Shown: positions 41,911 through 47,384 of the stretch, in pieces
Layout: the number at the start of each line of letters is the position of its first letter
Numbering within the stretch: position 1 is the first letter of the stretch
Assembly: GCA_022821875.1 (NCBI GenBank)
Contig: JAJECV010000106.1
Coordinates: 1 to 47,384 of the forward strand
Length of the DNA stretch: 47,384 nucleotides
Direction of reading: 5' to 3'
Source of the DNA: Rhodothermales bacterium
Lineage (GTDB): Bacteria > Bacteroidota > Rhodothermia > Rhodothermales > Bin80
Translations under genes and position numbers: made by a program
Notes under the pieces: generated by a model
Seen by the model: only the letters and a program-made list of their open reading frames with translations
Database searches by the model: none
Told to the model about the DNA's origin: nothing

Positions 41911-42600
41911 ATGTTGATTGCTCCGTCCATACTTTCTGCCGACTTTGCCAGGCTGGAGTCTCATGCTGAAGAGGCGGTGGATGCGGGGGCGGACTGGTTG
42001 CATATTGATGTGATGGATGGGCACTTTGTGCCGAACCTGACCTTTGGTCCATTGGCGGTCGCCGCGCTTGCGCCGCTCAAGCGGAGAACCGGTGTAGTTC
42101 TAGATACGCATCTGATGATTACAGAGCCGGAGCGGTACATTGCGGACTTTGCGAAAGCCGGGGCAGACATTCTCACGATTCATGTGGAAGCCTGTAAAGA
42201 GATCGGTCCGACACTTAAGAAAATTCGCACACTTGGGTGTAAGCCGGGATTAACCTTGAATCCAGACACCCCACTGGATCAATTAAGTCCCTGGCTGGAG
42301 CATATTGATGTGGCGATGATCATGTCGGTATATCCAGGGTTTGCCGGTCAGTCCTATTTACCCGAAGCCAGTCCGCGCACAAGTCAACTCAGATCCATGA
42401 TCAATCGGAGTGGTAGTAACGTACTACTGGAGGTAGATGGAGGAGTCGGGCCAGACAATGTGCGTGAGGTCAGGGAGAATGGTGCTGACGTGGTGGTAGC
42501 GGGAAGTGCGGTATTTGGAGGGGTTGTGTCTGAACGTATTCGTGCGTTGCGTGCGTCATCTGCCCCTGTAGCTCAACAGGATAGAGCGACGGCCTCCTAA
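41911..42600 (+). CDS. rpe: Ribulose-phosphate 3-epimerase
   Basis: Rpe interconverts ribulose-5-phosphate and xylulose-5-phosphate in the pentose phosphate cycle. The 229-residue TIM barrel has APSILSADF, HIDVMDGHFVPN with the metal ligands and catalytic Asp, DTHLMI, MSVYPGFAGQSY and the phosphate-binding DGGVG and AGSAVFGG loops. The last 13 codons (from the A of APVAQQ) and the TAA lie inside the tRNA-Arg gene at 42562-42634. The core is complete without this tail. Confidence 0.95.
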   Translation: MLIAPSILSADFARLESHAEEAVDAGADWLHIDVMDGHFVPNLTFGPLAVAALAPLKRRTGVVLDTHLMITEPERYIADFAKAGADILTIHVEACKEIGPTLKKIRTLGCKPGLTLNPDTPLDQLSPWLEHIDVAMIMSVYPGFAGQSYLPEASPRTSQLRSMINRSGSNVLLEVDGGVGPDNVREVRENGADVVVAGSAVFGGVVSERIRALRASSAPVAQQDRATAS

Positions 42601-42634
42601 GCCGTATATCCGGGTTCGAGTCCTGGCGGGGGTA
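42562..42634 (+). tRNA. tRNA-Arg (anticodon CCT)
   Basis: A 73-base cloverleaf: acceptor GCCCCTG/CGGGGGT (with G-U pairs), D stem GCTC/GAGC, anticodon stem ACGGC/GCCGT with loop CTCCTAA (anticodon CCT, reading AGG), T stem CCGGG/CCTGG with TTCGAGT. The full CCA is not encoded (ACCG follows). The 5' half overlaps the rpe coding end on the same strand, and folK starts 4 bases downstream. Confidence 0.94.
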
Positions 42635-42638
42635 CCGT

Positions 42639-43184
42639 ATGCAGACAGCTTACATCGCATTGGGATCAAATTTAGGGGACCGACTAGTGCGGTTGCGGCA
42701 GGCGGCTGCAGATTTACGGATGCTGGATAGACATCTGCGATGCTCTCCCGTTTATGAGGGGGCTGCCCATACGCTTTACCCCGGTGATAAATCTCCGGAC
42801 TTTTTGAATGCGGTACTGGAGGTACGTACGAATCTGGGAGCGGAGGATTTATTGGATTTTTGTCAGAAGATTGAGCATCGGGCAGGCCGGAAGCGATCCC
42901 TCCCCTATGCCCCGAGAACCCTGGATGTAGACATTCTTGTTCTGGGATACATCACACGCAATACGGATCGGATTACACTTCCACATCCTAGGTTGCAGGA
43001 GCGGCGCTTCGTATTACAGCCATGGTACGATCTGTCCCCTGAATGCTATATTCCTGATCCGGTTAATTCCACGGTGTCAGTTATAAGGGCACAATGCACA
43101 GATTGTGCTAGTCTGTCCAGAACACCCTGGAAACTGTTCAGTACAGATCAGGGGCATCTTTTGAGGATGTCCACTGCAAAATAA
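42639..43184 (+). CDS. folK: HPPK (2-amino-4-hydroxy-6-hydroxymethyldihydropteridine diphosphokinase)
   Basis: FolK puts a pyrophosphate on the pterin in folate synthesis. The 181-residue product has ALGSNLGDR at the start and the signature YAPRTLDVDILVLG with the metal-binding Asp pair; HPRLQERRFVLQPW follows. Family members have 155-180 residues. The start is 4 bases after the tRNA-Arg 3' end, so the tRNA is probably processed from the same transcript. Confidence 0.94.
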   Translation: MQTAYIALGSNLGDRLVRLRQAAADLRMLDRHLRCSPVYEGAAHTLYPGDKSPDFLNAVLEVRTNLGAEDLLDFCQKIEHRAGRKRSLPYAPRTLDVDILVLGYITRNTDRITLPHPRLQERRFVLQPWYDLSPECYIPDPVNSTVSVIRAQCTDCASLSRTPWKLFSTDQGHLLRMSTAK

Positions 43185-43372
43185 CGGTGCACGATGGCAC
43201 GATGTATTTTTTCAGAAAACTGTATGAACGCTGAATCAGGGCAGGTCTGCTGTGGCCCAGGTTCTGACGGGACTGCAGGAATCATTCTGATCTGGCATGG
43301 TGGATTGATGGGGTGCGGGGAGCAGGTACGTCTGCGTTGCGTAGGATTGATGACACCAAACGGTACAATGGC

Positions 43373-43564
43373 ATGAGTTTCGGAGTGGGAGTTTTACTTG
43401 CGCTGATTGGATATTTTGTCTTGAAAGCGGGCTGGCGTATCTACAAGGTCGTGGAGATAGACCGCCCGGATCATGATGGTGGTCCGTCTCCGGAAAAGAC
43501 CTATCGGGATGAATTTGGAGAGGAGTACGAGGTGGAGGATGCCCGCTGGCGTGATCTGCCCTGA
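43373..43564 (+). CDS. Small single-span membrane protein
   Basis: A 63-residue protein: a short membrane helix (VGVLLALIGYFVLKAG) followed by a highly charged soluble tail (DRPDHDGGPSPEKTYRDEF...). I recognise no family. The ATG at 43373 gives a helix near the N-terminus, the usual layout; the frame upstream is not protein-like. It lies in a 188-bp gap after folK and ends 3 bases before the tonB stop on the other strand, so the two genes converge. Confidence 0.6.
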   Translation: MSFGVGVLLALIGYFVLKAGWRIYKVVEIDRPDHDGGPSPEKTYRDEFGEEYEVEDARWRDLP

Positions 43565-43567
43565 GAC

Positions 43568-44224
43568 TTAATTTCCGAAGTTGAAGGTGACCCTGTAGCG
43601 GCTGTCCACCGCGATCCCTTCCTGCTTTGCCGGACGAAATAGAGATCGCATGGCGGCATTGATGGCTGCTTCTTCCAGTCCGTGACCTAATTCATGTACC
43701 CGCGTCCGCGTCGTTTCATGGACCAGATATCGCTCAAGTATCTGTGGCGACTGCACACGTCCTTGCGCATTTACGACCAGCGTAATCACGACTTCTGCCC
43801 GTATGTTTCGTCGCCGTGCAGATCGGGGATATTCGGGGGTGGCAATTCGGATCAGTTTTGGTGGTTCGGAGGCAACCGGGCCATCTGATTGCACGACTTC
43901 GGGTTCGCCGGGGATTTCGTCCATGCGAGGGCGGGTTACGGCGAGTGGATCAAGGTCAAGGATCAGATCTTCTTCGAGAATGATGTCTTCTGGCCGGATC
44001 ACCGGGGGCAGGGGAGGTGGGGGTGGAGGCGTGGCCCGGGTTTGGCGGGTAGTGACGATTTCTTCCATCTGGATCGTTTCAGGATTGGAATAGACGATAT
44101 CCAGAGGCCCCGAAGGCAAAGGAAGTGGCCACAGTTTTATGCACAGCAGGACCAGCACCTGTACTATAAGGATACTGGCAAGCAGGCGCAGAACATATTG
44201 ATCTCCATCAAAGTGCCGTTGCAT
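43568..44224 (-). CDS. tonB: TonB-family energy-transducing protein
   Basis: TonB spans the inner membrane and passes the energy of the proton gradient to outer-membrane receptors. The 218-residue product has an N-terminal anchor (LRLLASILIVQVLVLLCIKL, ~12-33), a proline-rich stretch (TPPPPPPLPP, ~64-74) with acidic residues after it, and the TonB C-terminal domain (~125-218; ATPEYPRSARRRNIRAEVVI...GRVQSPQILE...RSLFRPAKQEG). It probably serves receptors like those at 20859-29919. ExbB/ExbD genes are not in the window. Confidence 0.93.
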   Translation of the reverse strand: MQRHFDGDQYVLRLLASILIVQVLVLLCIKLWPLPLPSGPLDIVYSNPETIQMEEIVTTRQTRATPPPPPPLPPVIRPEDIILEEDLILDLDPLAVTRPRMDEIPGEPEVVQSDGPVASEPPKLIRIATPEYPRSARRRNIRAEVVITLVVNAQGRVQSPQILERYLVHETTRTRVHELGHGLEEAAINAAMRSLFRPAKQEGIAVDSRYRVTFNFGN

Positions 44225-44542
44225 CCGTTTATAATTTGTTTGTGTGTTCTAAGAGGCTTCATCCGAAACCGCTTTAGGTTGTACACAGTTGCGGGGGATC
44301 CGTTGAGGATGTCCGATAGTGGTATCCTTCATCCTGCCGCCCGTGAGGATGCCGCGGTCGTTAGACAGGCACTGAAGTCCGCCTCCCGAACGGGATTCAG
44401 GGATATGTGGACGCAGGCAGTACGAGCGAAGTCTAAGAATTCGCTCCCTGTCCAGGGAGACTGCCGGAGACAAAGATAGTTCTGCCGGTATAGGCTGCTA
44501 CGGCCAGATTCATTAAATTGGGGGGGTACCTGTTAATGTGGA
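44225..44542. other. Divergent region, tonB / hsdM
   Basis: 318 bp between two divergent genes. The plus-strand frame 43889-44479 and the minus-strand frame 44249-44473 overlap here and look like chance. Base composition is mixed, with a G-run just before hsdM (GGGGGGG at about 44519-44525). No promoter can be fixed. Confidence 0.45.
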
Positions 44543-46129
44543 ATGAAAAACAACAAGGAAGTCGAACGTGCAGAGCTGCATCGAATCATCTGGCGGATCG
44601 CCAACGACCTGCGCGGGTCAGTGGATGGATGGGATTTTAAGAGTTATGTTCTGGGGATGTTGTTCTACCGGTTTATTTCGGAGAACCTGACCTCGTATCT
44701 GAATGAACAGGAGCGTCGGGCGGGGGATCGGGATTTTGACTACGCAGTATTGAGTGATGAGGAAGCGGAGCCGGTTCGTGAGGTTACGGTACAGGAAAAG
44801 GGGTTCTATATCCTGCCCTCGGAGCTTTTTGTGAGGTTGCGGGCACGGGCGCGACAGGACGAGAATCTCAATGAGACTCTGCATCGCATCTTTAACAATA
44901 TCGAAGGTTCTGCTCTGGGCACCGAAAGTGAAGATGACCTGAGGGGCCTGTTTAACGATCTGGATGTGAACAGTAACAAACTTGGGGGGACTGTAACCAA
45001 GCGTAACGAAAAGCTGGTCAAGATTCTGGATGCCATTGGCGACCTCCCGCTGAGTAATGGCAACGGCTTCTCGGATAACACGATTGATCTGTTTGGCGAT
45101 GCATACGAGTATCTGATGACAATGTATGCCTCTGCGGCGGGCAAGTCAGGAGGCGAGTTCTTCACTCCCCAGGAAGTGTCCGAGTTGCTTGCACGGATTA
45201 CGCTGGTCGGCAAGAGTGAAGTGAACAAGGTCTACGATCCCGCCTGCGGCTCCGGCTCCCTGCTATTGAAGTTCGCCAAGGTGCTCGGCCGAGATAAGGT
45301 GCGTCAAGGGTTCTTCGGGCAGGAGATCAATCTGACGACCTACAATCTGTGCCGAATCAACATGTTTCTGCATGACATCAATTTTGAGAAGTTTGACATT
45401 GCCCTTGGAGATACGTTGATTGACCCGGCGCACCTTGACGAGGCTCCCTTTGACGCAGTCGTATCGAATCCGCCCTATTCTGTCAAATGGCCCGGCAAAA
45501 ACAACCCACTGCTGATCAACGATCCGCGCTACGCCTCTGCGGGAGTACTTGCACCTCCGAGTAAGGCGGATCTCGCCTTCACCATGCACATTCTGTCCTC
45601 TTTGTCGGTGGACGGCACGGCGGCGATTGTTGAATTTCCGGGGGTACTTTACCGTGGTGGCGCGGAGCAGAAGATCCGGCAGTATCTGATTGATAACAAC
45701 TACATTGACGCGGTCATTCAACTGCCCAAAGAACTCTTTTTCGGAACGAGTATTGCCACCTGTATTGTCGTTCTGAAGAGATCCAAACGTGATAACGCGG
45801 TTCTGTTTATAGATGCTTCCAATGAATTTGCACGAAGCGGGAACAAGAATACTCTCCTGCCGGAGCATCAGCAAAAAATCCTGGATGCATTTGCCGGGCG
45901 CAGGGATGTGGAGTATTTTGCGTGTCTTATGGACAGCCGTGAGATTGCAGAGAACGACTACAACATTGCGGTATCCTCCTATGTTGAACAGGAGGATACC
46001 CGTGAGGCGATCAACATCCAGATACTCAATACCGACATTGCCCGTATTGTTGCGAGGCAGAGCGAACTCAGGACTGAGATTGATGTAGTTGTGGCCGATC
46101 TGGAGGGGGAGCACCATGAGTCAGATTGA
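44543..46129 (+). CDS. hsdM: Type I restriction-modification methyltransferase subunit
   Basis: HsdM adds a methyl group to N6 of adenine in the HsdMS complex. The 528-residue product has the HsdM N-terminal helical domain (RAELHRIIWRIANDLRGSVDGWDFK...LFYRFISENL) and the N6-methylase core with motif I DPACGSGSLLLKF at ~231 and motif IV SNPPYS at ~308. The C-terminus is normal in length. A 14-base overlap with hsdS shows translational coupling. Rest-site specificity comes from hsdS. Confidence 0.96.
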   Translation: MKNNKEVERAELHRIIWRIANDLRGSVDGWDFKSYVLGMLFYRFISENLTSYLNEQERRAGDRDFDYAVLSDEEAEPVREVTVQEKGFYILPSELFVRLRARARQDENLNETLHRIFNNIEGSALGTESEDDLRGLFNDLDVNSNKLGGTVTKRNEKLVKILDAIGDLPLSNGNGFSDNTIDLFGDAYEYLMTMYASAAGKSGGEFFTPQEVSELLARITLVGKSEVNKVYDPACGSGSLLLKFAKVLGRDKVRQGFFGQEINLTTYNLCRINMFLHDINFEKFDIALGDTLIDPAHLDEAPFDAVVSNPPYSVKWPGKNNPLLINDPRYASAGVLAPPSKADLAFTMHILSSLSVDGTAAIVEFPGVLYRGGAEQKIRQYLIDNNYIDAVIQLPKELFFGTSIATCIVVLKRSKRDNAVLFIDASNEFARSGNKNTLLPEHQQKILDAFAGRRDVEYFACLMDSREIAENDYNIAVSSYVEQEDTREAINIQILNTDIARIVARQSELRTEIDVVVADLEGEHHESD

Positions 46130-47315
46130 AAAATTGATTGCCGAACAGTGCCCTGGAGGGGTGAAGTTTGAGGCAATTGGCGCACTTACCGAGAGAACTT
46201 CCAACATTCGCTGGCAAGATTCCAAAGGCAAGAAATTTAATTACGTTGACCTCACTTCGGTGAATCGGGTAACTCATAGCATCGGAGACACAAAAACCAT
46301 TGATAGTGATTCTGCACCGAACAGAGCGCAAAAAATAATCCTTAAAGGTGATGTCCTTTTTGGCACAACTAGACCGACGCTGAAACGCTATTGTCTAATA
46401 CCTGAAGAATATACCGGACAGATATGCAGTACCGGGTTTTGTGTTCTGCGTCCGAGATCACATTTACTTCATCCTCACTTTCTGTTCCACATTTTGGGCA
46501 CAGAAAATTTTTACAGTTATGTGGAAGCCAATCAACGCGGTGCAAGTTATCCGGCAATTTCTGATAGCGCAGTGAGAAAATTCAAGGTTCCCCTTCCTCC
46601 GCTTGAAATCCAACATGCGATTGTCGGGATACTGGATAAGTTTACGGAGTTGGAGGCAGAACTGGAGACGGAACTGGAGGCAGAGTTGGAGGCGAGGAAG
46701 CGGCAGTATCAGTACTACCGGGACAAACTTCTGAACTCATCGGAAGGACGATCAATGACATTAGGTGACATCGGGAAAGTCTCTATGTGTAAACGTGTAT
46801 TTAAACGTGAGACCCAGCCGAAAGGTGGTATTCCCTTCTTTAAGATCGGTACATTTGGGTCAGATCCAGATGCTTTCATTCCCAGAGTTCTTTACCAAGA
46901 ATACAAAACCAAATATTCCTTCCCTAAAACGGGGGACATTCTTATTTCGGCCGCTGGAACTATAGGACGTGCCATACCATATGATGGGAAAGATGCCTAC
47001 TTTCAAGATTCCAATATTGTCTGGCTGGATAATGACGAGTCGCTGGTTTCAAATAAGTATCTCTTTCACTGGTATCAAATAGTTAATTGGAATACCGATG
47101 GGGGGACTATTCGGCGGCTCTACAATGATAAGCTTCTTCAAACCAAGATACAAGTCCCTCCACTTAAAGTTCAGCACGAAATCGTAGCGATCCTAGACAG
47201 GTTTGATGCGCTGGTGAATGACCTGTCGCATGGACTGCCCGCCGAAATCACCGCACGCCGTAAACAATATGAGTATTATCGTGACCGGCTCCTTACGTTC
47301 AAAGAGGCCGAATGA
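46116..47315 (+). CDS. hsdS: Type I restriction-modification specificity subunit
   Basis: HsdS reads a split DNA target through two target recognition domains. The 399-residue protein has TRD1 (~20-165), a central helical spacer (PPLEIQHAIVGILDKFTELEA...RKRQYQYYRDKLL, ~165-208), TRD2 (~212-345), and a second spacer (PPLKVQHEIVAILDRF...RRKQYEYYRDRLL). The central spacer contains four 12-bp repeats coding for ELEA/ELET units. I chose ATG 46116, with GGAGGGGG upstream, over an ATG at 46089 inside hsdM. Confidence 0.95.
   Translation: MSQIEKLIAEQCPGGVKFEAIGALTERTSNIRWQDSKGKKFNYVDLTSVNRVTHSIGDTKTIDSDSAPNRAQKIILKGDVLFGTTRPTLKRYCLIPEEYTGQICSTGFCVLRPRSHLLHPHFLFHILGTENFYSYVEANQRGASYPAISDSAVRKFKVPLPPLEIQHAIVGILDKFTELEAELETELEAELEARKRQYQYYRDKLLNSSEGRSMTLGDIGKVSMCKRVFKRETQPKGGIPFFKIGTFGSDPDAFIPRVLYQEYKTKYSFPKTGDILISAAGTIGRAIPYDGKDAYFQDSNIVWLDNDESLVSNKYLFHWYQIVNWNTDGGTIRRLYNDKLLQTKIQVPPLKVQHEIVAILDRFDALVNDLSHGLPAEITARRKQYEYYRDRLLTFKEAE
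46647..46694 (+). repeat. Four 12-bp tandem repeats in the hsdS spacer
   Basis: Four near-identical 12-bp units (GAG/GAA-TTG/CTG-GAG-GCA/ACG/GCG) code for ELEA-ELET-ELEA-ELEA in the spacer helix between the two recognition domains. In EcoR124-type HsdS the number of 4-residue units sets the distance between the two half-sites. The units here have already diverged at third positions. Confidence 0.85.
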
Positions 47316-47384
47316 GTGATCAGATGAAAGCCTCCGACTTCCGGCCAATCGCCCGCTCAAGTGAGAGCACGGTGGTTGCAGAGT
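47312..47384 (+). CDS. hsdR: Type I restriction endonuclease subunit R (5' end, partial)
   Basis: The ATG overlaps the hsdS stop (ATGA). The 24 visible codons read MSDQMKASDFRPIARSSEST then VVAE, a pattern like the N-terminus of HsdR (ESTVVAE). The gene is cut by the window end, so nuclease and helicase motifs are not visible. Context supports the assignment strongly. Confidence 0.8.
   Translation, partial: MSDQMKASDFRPIARSSESTVVAE

Noticed and set aside
43889..44479. 196-codon plus-strand frame opposite tonB
   Set aside because: It is antisense to the well-supported tonB gene and its translation shows the biased composition of a reverse reading.
1..47384. CRISPR arrays, insertion sequences, phage genes
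   Set aside because: I saw no regularly spaced short repeats, no transposase or integrase motif and no phage structural gene anywhere in the window.

Overview
The window looks like chromosomal DNA of a Gram-negative bacterium of the Bacteroidota/Rhodothermota type. The signs are three tandem TonB-dependent receptors with a carboxypeptidase-D-like N-terminal domain, a TonB protein, weak or absent Shine-Dalgarno sequences before many genes, and a bacterial-type ProRS. The assignment is inference from gene style, not from a marker gene.

Layout. (a) 325-7901: a fused AlkD/threonine-dehydratase gene, a divergent PLP decarboxylase/aldehyde dehydrogenase pair, and thrS. The pair sits between two ~420-bp direct repeats of the alkD-thrS divergent junction, so each outer gene has a broken second copy of its 5' end. 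(b) 8215-12281, minus strand: a tightly coupled four-gene operon coding for a tandem ubiquitin-like/E2-like fusion, a JAB/E1 fusion, an AAA ATPase and a PIN-domain nuclease. This is the most interesting locus and is probably a ubiquitin-like conjugation defence or stress system. (c) 12513-20790: housekeeping genes: proS, feoA-feoA-feoB, a tRNA with anticodon CAT, a secreted cyclase-family hydrolase next to an Lrp-type regulator, an ECF sigma factor, and purB. (d) 20859-30779: three paralogous TonB-dependent receptors; an SDR gene follows the third and a 23-codon SDR remnant follows the second, recording a receptor-SDR tandem duplication. (e) 31105-41904: nuoABCDEF, a DUF4920-like lipoprotein, nuoG, an 18-repeat Sel1 protein and nuoH. 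No nuoI-N follows. (f) 41911-44224: rpe, whose stop codon lies inside a tRNA-Arg(CCT) gene, then folK, a small membrane protein and, on the other strand, tonB. (g) 44543 to the end: a type I restriction-modification locus, hsdM-hsdS-hsdR (hsdR cut by the window edge).

Working together: the ubiquitin-like operon and the hsd locus are probably two separate defence loci. The receptors depend on a TonB such as the one at 43568-44224. The nuo genes encode the peripheral arm of respiratory complex I and its first membrane subunits.
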